NCBI GenBank assembly: GCA_963756715.1
Contig: CAVWOV010000019.1
Coordinates: forward strand, 310,001 to 374,000
DNA from: VAZQ01 sp963756715
GTDB lineage: Bacteria > Pseudomonadota > Alphaproteobacteria > Rhizobiales > Xanthobacteraceae
Length of the DNA stretch: 64,000 nt
Direction of reading: 5' to 3'
This document shows, piece after piece, positions 35,872 to 45,583 of this stretch. Below the pieces are notes generated by a model, which saw only the letters and a program-made list of their open reading frames with translations, did no database searches and was not told the origin of the DNA. Within the stretch, counting starts at the first letter, position 1; each line of letters opens with the position of its first letter. Position numbers and translations under genes: made by a program.

Positions 35872-37690
35872 ATGAGCTCAATCGAGGACACGCGCGCCAA
35901 GCCCACGACCCACCAGCACCGCAGCGAAGTGCGCGACGGCATGCGCATCGACTGGGACGTACCGATCACGATGGAAGATGGCCTCGTGCTGCGCGCCGAT
36001 GTTTTCCGTCCGGTCAAGGAAGGCACGTATCCGGTCATTCTCAGCTACGGTCCTTATGCCAAAGGGCTCGCGTTCCAGGACGGCTATCCGAGCGCGTGGC
36101 AGCGCATGGCCGAGAAGCATCCCGATGTCACCGCGGGATCGAGCAACCTCTACCAGAGCTGGGAAGTGGTCGATCCGGAGAAATGGGTGCCGCACGACTA
36201 TGCCTGCGTGCGCGTCGATTCCCGCGGCGCCGGCTGCTCGCCGGGTTTGATCGACCATTTCTCGCCGCGCGAGACGAAAGATTTCTACGACTGCATCGAA
36301 TGGGCCGGCGTGCAGCCGTGGTCGAACGGCAAGGTCGGGCTCAACGGCATTTCGTATTACGGTATCAACCAGTGGCACGTCGCCACGCTGCAGCCCCCTC
36401 ACCTCGCCGCGATGTGCATCTGGGAGGGCGCCGCCGACTGGTACCGCGACATGACGCATCACGGCGGCATTCTCTGCACGTTCTGGGAAAACTGGTACGA
36501 CATGCAGGTCAAGACCGTGCAGTACGGCGCGGGCGAACGCGGCAAGCGATCGCGGGTGCATGGCGAACTGGTGTGCGGACCGGAGGTTCTGTCCGAGGAC
36601 GAACTGGTGAAGAACCGCAGCGCATTCGGCGACGATATCCGCGCCCATCCGCTCGACGACGACTATCACAAGGCGCGCTCGCCGGTGTGGTCGAAGGTCA
36701 AGACGCCGCTATTCTCGGCCGCTAACTGGGGCGGGCAGCCGCTGCATCCACGCGGCAACTTCGAAGGCTTCGTGCGCGCCGCTGCCAAAGACAAATGGCT
36801 GGAAGTGCACGGCATCGAGCACTGGACGCACTTCTACACCGACTACGGCCGCGAGCAGCAGCTCGCGTTCTTCGATCATTTCCTGCACGGCAGGAACAAC
36901 GGCTGGGACAAGCGGCCGAAGGTCATGCTGCAGGTGCGCCATCCGGGTGAAAAATTCGTCGCCCGCGCGGAGAACGAATGGCCGCTCAAGCGCACGAAGT
37001 GGACCAAATTCTATCTCGATCCCGCAAGCGGGGCGCTGAACCGGAAGCGGTCAGCCGCAAAGGCCGTGATGAGTTTCGAGGCGATGGGCGACGGGGTGAC
37101 GTTCCTCACCGAGCCACTCACGCAGGAGACCGAGATCACTGGACCGTCGGCGCTCAAGTTATTCGTCTCCTCCTCGACCGCTGACGCCGACCTGTTCGTG
37201 GTGCTGCGCGTGTTTACCCCGGACTTGAAGGAAGTGGTGTTCCAGGGCGCCATCGATCCGCACACGCCGGTCGGCCAGGGCTGGCTGCGCGCCTCCCACC
37301 GCAAGCTCGACCGGAAGCTGTCCACGCCGTACCGGCCCTATCACAGCCACGACAGAAAGCAGCCGCTGAAGAAAAACGAGGTCGCCGAAGTCGATATCGA
37401 AATCTGGCCGACCTGCATCGTGGTGCCGGCCGGCCACCGCATCGGCCTGACCATCCGCGGCAAGGACTACGTTTATGGCGGGACCGAGCGGCGGCAAACT
37501 CTCCAACTTCAAGAACGAGCTCACCGGCTGCGGCCCGTTCCTGCACGACGACCCGCGCGACCGGCCGCCGGCGGTGTTCGCCGGCATCACCAGCCTGCAT
37601 TTCGGCCGCGACAAACAGCCCTATCTGCTGCTGCCCATCATCCCGGCCGTCAAACCGCCAGCCGCCAAGGGCAAAGCTCCACGAAACTAG
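35872..37690 (+). pseudogene. CocE/NonD family hydrolase, frameshifted near the C-terminus
   Basis: About 605 residues from ATG 35872 (GGGAGG upstream). Alpha/beta-hydrolase: PVILSYGPYAKGLAF, RVDSRGAGCSPG, nucleophile Ser161 in LNGISYYGINQ, then the Ala/Trp-rich cap region, KWLEVHGIEHW with the His, and a C-terminal jelly-roll (TEITGPSALKLFVSSSTADADLFVVLRVF). The frame breaks in a G run at 37480-37482; the correct C-terminus SGGKLSNFKNELTG...PYLLLPIIPAVKPP is in the next frame to a stop at 37690. Acts on esters or amides of small acids; X-Pro dipeptidyl peptidases share the fold. Confidence 0.82.
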
Positions 37691-37828
37691 CGCCCTTCAG
37701 CCCCCTTGGCCCCAAACTCCTGCGGCCATCTGGAGACTGTCGGTAGGACGCGGCCCACGCTATGCTCATGGTCGTTGCCCGATGACTAGTGCTCCCGGTG
37801 GTTGCAGTTAACCGAGGATCTTCGCGGG

Positions 37829-38689
37829 ATGAATCTCCAGTTCTGGCTGATCCAGGCCTTTAACGGCATTTCCTACGGCGCGCTGCTGTTCCTGGTGGGC
37901 AGCGGCCTCTCGCTGATCTTCGGCGTGATGCGGATCGTCAACCTGTCGCACGGCTCCTACTTCCTGCTCGGCGGCTACATCGCGTTGTCGGTGATCTGGA
38001 CGACCGGCTCCTGGCTGCTGGCGATTCCGGTCGCGGCGTTGACCGTGAGCCTCATCGGCCTACTGATGGAGCGCATTTTTCTGCGGCCGCTCGGGTTCGA
38101 CCCGTTGCGCCAGGTGCTGCTGACGGTGGGCTTTGCCTTCCTGTTTCAGCAGGCAGCGCTCGACATCTGGACCGGCAACAACTTCGACATTACTCCGCCC
38201 GAAGTGCTCACCGAGAGTGTCGTGATCGGCGGGCTCTATCTGCCGCTCTATCGCGTCTTCATGATTGCCGTTGCGGCGGCGATCGGGTTGATCCTGTGGC
38301 TCGCGATGGAAAAGACCCGGATGGGCGCTGCGGTGCGCGCCACCGTCGACGACGCGCAGATGGCGCGCGGCATCGGCATCGATACCTCGCGCATCTCGAT
38401 GCTGATTTTCTCCCTGGGCGCATTCCTGGCGGCATTGGGCGGCGTGATCGGCGGCGCCTTTCTCGGCGTCTATCCGGGCCTCGACTTCGAGATGCTGCCG
38501 ATTGCGTTTGCGGTCGTCATCATTGGCGGAATGGGAAGCCTCGGCGGCGCTGCCATCGGGGCGCTGCTGGTCGGACTGGCCGACAACTTCGGCAAGGCGC
38601 TGTTCCCGGAGATTTCCTACTTCACGCTGTATGCGCCGATGGCGCTGATTCTGGCAGTTAAGCCGACCGGTCTGTTCGGACGGGAATGA
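37829..38689 (+). CDS. livH: Branched-chain amino acid-type ABC transporter permease LivH
   Basis: 286 residues, eight hydrophobic segments. Start ATG 37829 (MNLQFWLIQAFNGISYGALLFLVGSGLSLIFGVMRIVNLSHGSYFLLGGY), with the LivH opening and the EKTRMGAAVRATVDDAQMARGIGID loop that contacts the ATPase. Forms the membrane pore with LivM (starts 11 bp after its stop). The system may carry an aromatic or other carboxylate rather than an amino acid, judging by neighbours. Confidence 0.93.
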   Translation: MNLQFWLIQAFNGISYGALLFLVGSGLSLIFGVMRIVNLSHGSYFLLGGYIALSVIWTTGSWLLAIPVAALTVSLIGLLMERIFLRPLGFDPLRQVLLTVGFAFLFQQAALDIWTGNNFDITPPEVLTESVVIGGLYLPLYRVFMIAVAAAIGLILWLAMEKTRMGAAVRATVDDAQMARGIGIDTSRISMLIFSLGAFLAALGGVIGGAFLGVYPGLDFEMLPIAFAVVIIGGMGSLGGAAIGALLVGLADNFGKALFPEISYFTLYAPMALILAVKPTGLFGRE

Positions 38690-38699
38690 GCAGAGACCG

Positions 38700-39695
38700 A
38701 TGAGAAGCCAGAAAACCAAGATCCTCGTGGTGATGGCAGTCCTCGCTGCAATCGCGGTCGTCATTCCGAATACCAACTCGTTCATCATCCTGCTGGCGAC
38801 GCGCGCTCTGGCTTTTTCGATTCTTGTGATGAGCCTCGACATCCTGCTCGGCTACACCGGCCTGGCATCGCTCGGGCAAGCGGCCTATCTCGGCGTCGGC
38901 GCTTATGCGACGGCGATCCTGGCGACCAAATACCACTTCGGATTGGGATACGATTTCTGGCTGGTTGTTTTGCTTGGAATGCTGTTTGCGGCAGCGCTCG
39001 CAGCGATTTTCGGCCTGCTCGCCATCCGCGCGACCGGCGTCTACTTCCTGATGATTACGCTCGCGCTAGGCCAGTGCGTCTGGGGCCTCGCCTACCGGTG
39101 GAACTCGCTCACCGGCGGCGACAACGGCATCAATCTGCGCGAACGGCCCAAGTTCGGCATCGACCTCGCTGACGAAGTGACCTTCTTCTACCTGGTGTTC
39201 GGATTCTTCGCGGTCTCGCTCCTGATCATGTACACGCTCGTCCGCTCGCCCTTCGGACGCAGCCTCATGGGGATTCGCGAGCGCGAACTTCGCATGAAGA
39301 TTCTGGGCTACAACACCTGGCTGCACAAATATATCGCTTTCATCATCGCCGGGGGCTTCGGCGGGCTGGCGGGTGTCCTGTGGGCACATACCGCAGGCAT
39401 CGTGAGCCCCGAGAACGTGGTACTCACCACCTCGGTCGACGCGCTATTGATGGCGGTGCTGGGCGGCGCCGGCACGCTGGTCGGAGGCGTCATCGGCGCC
39501 AGCATCGTCTTCGGCTTGCGCGAATATCTCAGCACACTGGTCCCCTGGTGGCAGTACGTGCTGGGCGCGGTTTACGTGCTGACGATCCTCTATCTGCCAA
39601 CGGGCCTGATGGGAATTCCGGAACGGATCCGTCAGCGGCGAAAACAGCCCGACAAACAGGAGGCCCCGGAGAAACTGGCACCTGTGCCGACCTGA
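38700..39695 (+). CDS. livM: Branched-chain amino acid-type ABC transporter permease LivM
   Basis: 331 residues with ~10 hydrophobic segments; ALAFSILVMSLDILLGYTGLASLGQAAYLGVGAYATAIL and the cytoplasmic loop VRSPFGRSLMGIRERELRMKILGYNTW are characteristic. Charged C-terminal tail (RRKQPDKQEAPEKL). 11 bp after livH. Confidence 0.93.
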   Translation: MRSQKTKILVVMAVLAAIAVVIPNTNSFIILLATRALAFSILVMSLDILLGYTGLASLGQAAYLGVGAYATAILATKYHFGLGYDFWLVVLLGMLFAAALAAIFGLLAIRATGVYFLMITLALGQCVWGLAYRWNSLTGGDNGINLRERPKFGIDLADEVTFFYLVFGFFAVSLLIMYTLVRSPFGRSLMGIRERELRMKILGYNTWLHKYIAFIIAGGFGGLAGVLWAHTAGIVSPENVVLTTSVDALLMAVLGGAGTLVGGVIGASIVFGLREYLSTLVPWWQYVLGAVYVLTILYLPTGLMGIPERIRQRRKQPDKQEAPEKLAPVPT

Positions 39696-39735
39696 TGAGG
39701 GAGAAGACGCTCACAACAACAAAGGAGGATGGAAC

Positions 39736-40992
39736 ATGACGACCAGCTTGCTACGACGTTATCGCCCGCTGCTCCTTGGTAGCAGCTTGGCATTCTGTGT
39801 GACCGCAACGGCCAGCGCCGAGGAACTGCGCATCGGCTATCTGGCGCCGACAACCGGCATTTTTGCCCAGGTCGGCAAGGACATGGTCGACGGTTTCAAG
39901 ATGTATCTCGACGAGCACAAGAACAAGCTCGGCGGCGCGGACGTAAAATTCATCGTCGAGGACACCGTCGGCAAACCGGACACCGCCGTCACCAAGGCCA
40001 AAAAGCTCATCCTGCAGGACAAGGTGAACTTCTTCGTCGGCGGCCTGCTGGCGTCGGCCGGATACGCACTGGCGCCGGTGAGCACGAGCGATAAGGTGGT
40101 CTACGTGTCGCCGGTCGCGGCCGCGGACGATCTGACGCAACGCGACCTCGCCAAGTACCCCTATTTCATTCGCACCGGCTGGTCGAGTTCGCAGCCGAGC
40201 CACCCGTTCGGGCAATGGGCCTGCGACCAGGGCTACAAGAAGATCGTCGCCATCGGCGCCGATTATGCTTTCGGCTATGAGGTGATCGGCGGCTTTCAGC
40301 GGGCGTTCGAAGCTTGCGGCGGCAAGATCATCCAGAAGATCTGGCCCCCGCTCGGAACCAAGGATTTCGGGCCTTACATCCCGACCATCAAGCAGGACGC
40401 TGATGCGATCCTGACCCTCATGGTCGGACCGATGTCGCTGCAGTTTCCCAAGCAGCTCAAGGCCTCCGGCAACAAGAAGCCGGTGCTCGGCGGCGGAACG
40501 AGCTACGACGAGTTCGTGCTGCCGGCAATGGGCGACGAAGTGATCGGGCACGTCTCGGCCCTGCAATACAGCGCCGCGCTCGACACGCCGAAGAACGCGG
40601 CGTTCGTGAAGGCCTACCGCGCCAAGTACGGCAAGGTGCCGTCATATTATTCAGAGACCAACTACACGACGGCGCAGATGATCGATGAGGTCCTGTCCAA
40701 GGACAACGGCAAGTATCCAGGCGCCGACGCGTTCATTAAGCAGATGAACGCCGTGAAGATCGACTCGATCCGCGGCCCCGTCACGATCGACGAGATGCGC
40801 AATCCGGTGCAGAACATCTACATCAAGAAAGTCGAAAAGAAGAAGATGTTCGGCTATACCAAGGACGAACTCTGGAACACGGTCATCAAGACTTATCCGA
40901 ACGTCAATCAGTTCGGACAGTTCAAGAAGGACGAGTTCCTGAAGACGCCGGTCTACAGCCGCGACTTCCCCCCCTGCAAGTTCTGCGAATAG
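39736..40992 (+). CDS. Liv-type ABC transporter substrate-binding protein
   Basis: 418 residues. Signal peptide to TATASAEELRIGYLAPTTGIFAQVGKDMVDGFKMYLDEH; the two-lobed periplasmic fold is visible in VNFFVGGLLASAGYALAPVS and IGADYAFGYEVIGGFQRAFEACGG. Ends with CKFCE, a CxxC-like pair. Third gene of the transporter operon, 40 bp after livM, with AAAGGAGG ahead of its start. Ligand not predictable; gene order with permeases before the binding protein is common for aromatic-acid systems. Confidence 0.92.
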   Translation: MTTSLLRRYRPLLLGSSLAFCVTATASAEELRIGYLAPTTGIFAQVGKDMVDGFKMYLDEHKNKLGGADVKFIVEDTVGKPDTAVTKAKKLILQDKVNFFVGGLLASAGYALAPVSTSDKVVYVSPVAAADDLTQRDLAKYPYFIRTGWSSSQPSHPFGQWACDQGYKKIVAIGADYAFGYEVIGGFQRAFEACGGKIIQKIWPPLGTKDFGPYIPTIKQDADAILTLMVGPMSLQFPKQLKASGNKKPVLGGGTSYDEFVLPAMGDEVIGHVSALQYSAALDTPKNAAFVKAYRAKYGKVPSYYSETNYTTAQMIDEVLSKDNGKYPGADAFIKQMNAVKIDSIRGPVTIDEMRNPVQNIYIKKVEKKKMFGYTKDELWNTVIKTYPNVNQFGQFKKDEFLKTPVYSRDFPPCKFCE

Positions 40993-41000
40993 CTGCGATT

Positions 41001-41030
41001 GATCGGGGCCCCCACCACGGAGCCCCGATC
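41001..41030 (+). terminator. Hairpin between binding-protein and ATPase genes
   Basis: GATCGGGGC (41001-41009) pairs perfectly with GCCCCGATC (41022-41030), 12-base loop. No T tract, so probably partial terminator or mRNA 3'-stabiliser that would allow more binding protein than ATPase to be made. Confidence 0.6.
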
Positions 41031-41065
41031 CCGTCATTATCCGACAGCAGAGATTGCGCGTGAAC

Positions 41066-41830
41066 ATGGACCGGTCCACGAACGGCGGGCAACCTGTGCT
41101 CGAACTCAAGAGCCTGTCCAAAAGCTTCGGCGGGCTGCAGGCTGTGCGCGACGTCACGATCAAGATCATGCCGGGCGACCGCAAGGCCATCATCGGCCCA
41201 AACGGCGCCGGCAAGACGACGCTCTTCAACCTGATCACCGGAATATTCCCGGCGACATCGGGACAGGTCCTGCTGTTCGGTCAGGATGTCACAAGCTGGG
41301 CAAGCCACCGGCGCACTGCGCTGGGTATGGCGCGCACCTTCCAGGTCACCAGCCTGTTTCCGAAACTGACCGTGCTCGACAATGTGGTGCTGGCGATCGA
41401 GGGCGTTCGGCCGACCAAGTTCGTCATGTGGCGGTTTCAGTCCTCCTACCAGGATGTCTACGACAAGGCTTACGGCCTCTTGGAACGCGCAAGCTTCATG
41501 GACCGGAAGAACACCGAGGTGCGCTACCTGTCACACGGCGAGCAGCGCCAGCTTGAGATCGTCCTCGGTCTCGCAAGCGACCCGAAGATTCTCCTGCTCG
41601 ACGAACCGGCGGCGGGCCTGTCATCGGGCGAAACGTCCGAGATGGCGAAATTTTTGCTCGGGCTCGATCCCAATCTGGCGATCCTTCTGATCGAGCATGA
41701 CATGGACGTTGTCTTCGACGTCGCCGATGAAATTTCGGTGCTCTATTTCGGTGAGGTCCTGGAAACGGGCACCGCCGAACAGATTCGCAAGAGCGCAAGA
41801 GTACAGGAAGTCTATCTGGGGACCGGGTGA
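41066..41830 (+). CDS. livG: Liv-type ABC transporter ATP-binding protein LivG
   Basis: 254 residues from ATG 41066 (GTG 41060 and TTG 41054 are in frame). Walker A GPNGAGKTT, signature LSHGEQRQLEIVLGLASDP, Walker B ILLLDEPAAGLS, and the H-loop LIEHDMDVVFDVADEI; ends VQEVYLGTG as LivG proteins do. Paired with LivF 3 bp downstream. Confidence 0.93.
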   Translation: MDRSTNGGQPVLELKSLSKSFGGLQAVRDVTIKIMPGDRKAIIGPNGAGKTTLFNLITGIFPATSGQVLLFGQDVTSWASHRRTALGMARTFQVTSLFPKLTVLDNVVLAIEGVRPTKFVMWRFQSSYQDVYDKAYGLLERASFMDRKNTEVRYLSHGEQRQLEIVLGLASDPKILLLDEPAAGLSSGETSEMAKFLLGLDPNLAILLIEHDMDVVFDVADEISVLYFGEVLETGTAEQIRKSARVQEVYLGTG

Positions 41831-41833
41831 TCC

Positions 41834-42535
41834 ATGGCGATATTGGAAGTCCAGGACATCCATACCTACTACGGAGACGCTTACGTTCTGCAGGGATTGT
41901 CGCTGCGGGTCGAGCAGGGCCAAATTCTGGGACTGCTCGGCCGCAACGGCGTCGGCAAGACGACGATCGTGAATTCCATCGTCGGGTTCACCCCACCGCG
42001 CCGGGGCAAGATCGTCTTCAAGGGCATCGACATTACGCACATCTCATCGTTTGAGACGATCCGTAGCGGGATGGGTCTGGTTCCGCAGGGCCGGCGCGTC
42101 TTTCCGACCCTGAGCGTCGAAGAAAACCTGCTGGTGGCCGAGCGCAATCCGGAGCGCCACGGCTGGAATCTGGCGCGCGTCTATGCGCTGTTTCCGCGCC
42201 TGCAGGAGCGGCGCAGCCAGCGCGCCAAGACCTTGTCCGGCGGCGAGCAGCAGATGCTCGCGATCGGGCGCGGCCTGATGACCAACCCGGACTGCCTGAT
42301 CATGGACGAGCCATCCGAAGGGCTCGCGCCCATCATCATCCAGGGCGTCTGGGAGGCGATCGGAAAGCTCAAGGAACAGGGGCTCTCGATCCTGCTGGTG
42401 GAACAGAATGCTGCGCTTGCGCTCAAGCTGGTCGACTATGTCCACGTCATCAGCAAGGGCCAGGTCGTCTATTCGGGCCGCCCGCAGGAACTCTGGGATA
42501 ATCAAGAAATCAAATCGAACTATCTCGGCATTTGA
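41834..42535 (+). CDS. livF: Liv-type ABC transporter ATP-binding protein LivF
   Basis: 233 residues. Walker A GRNGVGKTT, MGLVPQGRRVFPTLSVEENL, signature LSGGEQQMLAIGRGLMTNPD, Walker B CLIMDEPSEGLAP, LLVEQNAALALKLVDYVHVISKG. All LivF hallmarks present. Last transporter gene; the amidohydrolase at 42655 follows on the same strand. Confidence 0.94.
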   Translation: MAILEVQDIHTYYGDAYVLQGLSLRVEQGQILGLLGRNGVGKTTIVNSIVGFTPPRRGKIVFKGIDITHISSFETIRSGMGLVPQGRRVFPTLSVEENLLVAERNPERHGWNLARVYALFPRLQERRSQRAKTLSGGEQQMLAIGRGLMTNPDCLIMDEPSEGLAPIIIQGVWEAIGKLKEQGLSILLVEQNAALALKLVDYVHVISKGQVVYSGRPQELWDNQEIKSNYLGI

Positions 42536-42654
42536 CCCACGCCATCAGCGACTGGCAGCGATCGGCTTCATTCGCTGCTGGGTTCCCGCTTCCTCGACGG
42601 TTCCGCGGGGACGACCGAAGAGACTAATTCAACAATAAGGATTCGAAACCGACA

Positions 42655-43722
42655 ATGACGACGCAATGGAACAAGTATGAGCGGACCGCGGCCCGCCGGC
42701 ACAGTAGGCCGGGACGCGAGATCAGGCCGAAGAGCACGACCATCGACATTCATTCGCATGTCGCGATCCCTCAGGCCGGCGCCTTCGTCAAGCCGCACCT
42801 CGACATGGAGCGAATTCCGCTATTCCATTTCGCCAGCGCTGAGACCCGCGCGCTCAGCCAGAAGCAGGAAGAGGACATCCGCTCGCGCATCACCGCCTAT
42901 GACGACCGTCTGGCCGATCTCGACGCCATGGGGATCGACCTGCAGCTCATCATGCCGCCGCCGAACCAATGCTTTTATACGGTGCCACTCGATATCTCGG
43001 TCAAGGCCTCCCGCATCGTCAATGACGGCCTCGCCGAATACGTGGCGCGCAAGCCCGATCAATTCGTCGCGCTCGGCACCGTGCCGCTGATGGACGGCAA
43101 CGAGGCCGCCAACGAACTCGATCGCTGCATGAAAACGCTTGGCATGAAGGGCGTCGAAATACTCACCAACGTCGACGGCCGCGAGTTGTCCGACCCCGAC
43201 CTTGCGCCGTTCTGGAAGAAGGCCGAGGAGCTTGGCGCGCTCGTCGTCATTCATCCGAATGGCTTCACCGAGGCTAAGCGGTTCTCGCGCTTCTATTTCA
43301 ACAACGTCATCGGCAATCCGCTCGAAACGACCATCGCTCTGCACTACCTCATTTTCGACGGCGTGCTGGAGCGCCACCCCAATCTGAAAATCCTGGCGGT
43401 GCATGGCGGCGGATTTCTCCCTGCCTATTCGGGCCGCATCGACCATGCCTGGGGCGCGCGCTCCGACTCACACGGCGATCTGCCGCAGCCACCAACCGCT
43501 TACCTCAAGAAGATCTACTTCGACACAGTCGTGTTTACGCCGCATCAACTCGCCGAATTGGTTCGGCTGTTCGGCGCCGACCGCATCATCATGGGCACCG
43601 ACTATCCGTTCGACATGGCTGAGTTCGACCCCATCGGGCACGTTTCAATGGTTGAAGATTTCGACGATTCAACCATTGCTGCGCTCGCCGGCGGCAATGC
43701 AAAGCGGTTGTTAGGGATTTGA
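42655..43722 (+). CDS. Amidohydrolase family 2 protein (ACMSD superfamily)
   Basis: 355 residues. HxH in IDIHSHVAIP, His in LVVIHPNGF, His in ILAVHGGGFLPAYSGRIDHAW, Asp in IIMGTDYPFDMAEF. The pattern and length match ACMSD-type metal-dependent decarboxylases. It lies 120 bp downstream of the Liv transporter, so the transported compound or a product is its likely substrate. Not in an obviously coupled spacing, so it may have its own start. Confidence 0.9.
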   Translation: MTTQWNKYERTAARRHSRPGREIRPKSTTIDIHSHVAIPQAGAFVKPHLDMERIPLFHFASAETRALSQKQEEDIRSRITAYDDRLADLDAMGIDLQLIMPPPNQCFYTVPLDISVKASRIVNDGLAEYVARKPDQFVALGTVPLMDGNEAANELDRCMKTLGMKGVEILTNVDGRELSDPDLAPFWKKAEELGALVVIHPNGFTEAKRFSRFYFNNVIGNPLETTIALHYLIFDGVLERHPNLKILAVHGGGFLPAYSGRIDHAWGARSDSHGDLPQPPTAYLKKIYFDTVVFTPHQLAELVRLFGADRIIMGTDYPFDMAEFDPIGHVSMVEDFDDSTIAALAGGNAKRLLGI

Positions 43723-44010
43723 TTCGTCAGAAGCGCCGCAACGTCAGCCAGAATATCAATCCGAATTAAGACGGGCGCTCTTTTCAACCGGCAATTCGAA
43801 CTTTAGCAAACGCGTTAGCAGAACGGCAGGAGGAGTATAGGCAATTTCACGTACGGCGCTTGGACAGGGGAGGCCCCCATGGGATTTCGGCTCGCAGCAT
43901 CCTGCGAAAATGAACGTGGCGCCGCCGCAATTTGTGACCGCAATTTGTGACGGCCTGAGCAGCTGAAAATATCAAACACCAGCCTGACTAGCTCCTGCAG
44001 GTATCCAAAA

Positions 44011-44247
44011 ATGAAAAGGTACTTTTTCGACCGCGTGGGTGAAAAGCGCCTGGAATACGATTATTGCGGAAGCGTTCTACCCAGCCCCGAAGCCGCCTAC
44101 CAAATCGCGGAAATGATCGCGATCGACTTGGAAATCGTCGAGGAAGGTACTTGGTCGGGCTGGGAAATCAGCGTCCGCGACGCAGGCGGCCGGAAGTTCT
44201 TTTCAGTCCCGGTGCGCCAGCCTTTGCCTGAACTTGTTGCGGTTTGA
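44011..44247 (+). CDS. DUF6894 family small protein
   Basis: 78 residues: MKRYFFDRVGEKRLEYDYCG, LPSPEAAYQIAEMIAIDLEIVEEGTWSGWEISVRDAGGRKFFSVPV. The RYFFD opening and the [DE]xxGRxxxxVPF-like end are the DUF6894 pattern, very frequent in Bradyrhizobium-type genomes; function unknown. The 290 bp upstream (43722-44011) hold no gene that I can see. Monocistronic. Confidence 0.8.
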   Translation: MKRYFFDRVGEKRLEYDYCGSVLPSPEAAYQIAEMIAIDLEIVEEGTWSGWEISVRDAGGRKFFSVPVRQPLPELVAV

Positions 44248-44351
44248 TTCACCGACAGAGATCGCTTGTCGCCGCTTCCGTGGACTGGGCAGGAAGACGG
44301 CGCTAGTCTAGTCTAATCGAAGACGGGACGGGGCACCTGCGGAGTCCTTTG

Positions 44352-44528
44352 ATGTCGTGGTTGACTTTGAGTGACGAATTTCTGCGACGTGCCGCCGAAT
44401 GCGAGCGCCAGGCCAAGCAAGTGAAGGATGCGGCGGGCCGACGCTCCTGGCTGCAGATCGCAGAACGGTGGCGTCGGTGCGCGGAGTCGTTCGCCACGAA
44501 GGAGAGACGGCCGCAAGCGCCTGCTTGA
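44352..44528 (+). CDS. Small conserved-type protein (about 58 aa), unknown
   Basis: 58 residues, ATG 44352 to TGA 44528, not overlapping other genes. Pattern LSDEFLRRAAECERQAKQVKDAAGRRSWLQIAERWRRCAE: a helical, Arg/Ala-rich small protein with the RRRAAECexxAxxxxxxxxRxxWLxxAERW motif that recurs in many short Bradyrhizobium ORFs. I recognise the motif but know no function. Confidence 0.6.
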   Translation: MSWLTLSDEFLRRAAECERQAKQVKDAAGRRSWLQIAERWRRCAESFATKERRPQAPA

Positions 44529-44599
44529 GCATCCGTTCCCTGCCGCCTCGGCCGTCGCGAGAACTTAGGCTGACCCACTGTCGCTCGGCGCCGTCGGCA

Positions 44600-45568
44600 T
44601 TACTGCGCCTTCAACTTCGCGTCCTGGATCACCTTGCGCCACTTCGGCTCCTCGCTCTTGATATAGCCGGCTAGCTGCTCCGGCGTTCCGGCGATCGCGG
44701 TGAAATACTGCCGCTCCAGGAAGTCCTTCTTGATCGCTGGATCGGCGAATATCTTGCGCACTTCCGCGTTGATCTTGCCGACCAGGTCGGCCGGCATGCC
44801 GGGCGGTCCGAACAGGCCGAACCACGATACCGCCTCATAGCCCGGTAACCCGCTTTCCGCCACTGTCGGCATTTCGGGCAGCAGCGCCATACGCTTGTTC
44901 GCGCCGAGCGCGATGAAGTTCACCTTTCCCGCCTTCCATTGCGGCACGGCACTGCCGACGCTGATGAACATCATCTGGATATGCCCGGCGACGACGTCGG
45001 TCAGCGCAGGGGTCGCGCCCTTATAATGAACCGCCTGGAATTTCGCGCCGGACATGGTCTGGAACAGCTCCATGTTGAGATGCCCGCTCGAACCGACGCC
45101 GAAGGTCCCGTAGTTGAGTTCGCCGGGCTTCTGCTTGGCGAGCGCGATCAGTTCCTTGACGTTCTTGACGGGTACGGACGGGTTGAGGATCAGCGCGTGG
45201 TTGATCGTGACGAGGCCGCTGATCGGCGTGAAGCCCTTGACCGGATCGTAAGGCAGCTTGGCGTAGAGACTCGGATTGACCACGAAGGTCGTCTCTGGCC
45301 CGATGAACAGCGTGTAGCCGTCGGGGGACGCCTTAGTGACATACTCCGCGGCGATCTGGTTGTTGGCGCCGGGCCGGTTCTCGACAATCGCCTGCTGGCC
45401 CCAGTCCGCCGTGAAGCGCTGCGCCAGCATGCGCGCGAGCGCATCGGTCACGCCACCAGGAGCCGCCGGGACGACCAGCGTCACCGGCTTTGTCGGGTAG
45501 TCTTCTGCTACCGCTACAAGCGGCACCAGGCAGACGAACGCCAGTGACGCGATCAATGTTCTTGTCAT
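44600..45568 (-). CDS. Tripartite tricarboxylate transporter (Bug/TctC) substrate-binding protein
   Basis: 322 residues from ATG 45568. Signal MTRTLIASLAFVCLVPLVAVAEDYPTKPVTLVVPAAPGGVTDALARML, QQAIVENRPGANNQIAAEYVTKASPDGYTLFIGPE and HYKGATPALTDVVAGHIQMMF: full Bug set. Last gene of the minus-strand catabolic operon (cyclase to Bug), 15 bp after the amidohydrolase stop, so probably brings in the operon's substrate. No TctA/B genes. Confidence 0.93.
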   Translation of the reverse strand: MTRTLIASLAFVCLVPLVAVAEDYPTKPVTLVVPAAPGGVTDALARMLAQRFTADWGQQAIVENRPGANNQIAAEYVTKASPDGYTLFIGPETTFVVNPSLYAKLPYDPVKGFTPISGLVTINHALILNPSVPVKNVKELIALAKQKPGELNYGTFGVGSSGHLNMELFQTMSGAKFQAVHYKGATPALTDVVAGHIQMMFISVGSAVPQWKAGKVNFIALGANKRMALLPEMPTVAESGLPGYEAVSWFGLFGPPGMPADLVGKINAEVRKIFADPAIKKDFLERQYFTAIAGTPEQLAGYIKSEEPKWRKVIQDAKLKAQ

Positions 45569-45583
45569 CGCTTTTCCTCCCAA

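Noticed and set aside
43723..44010. Possible gene or riboswitch in the 290-bp gap before DUF6894
   Set aside because: No conserved fold or coding frame recognised; left empty.
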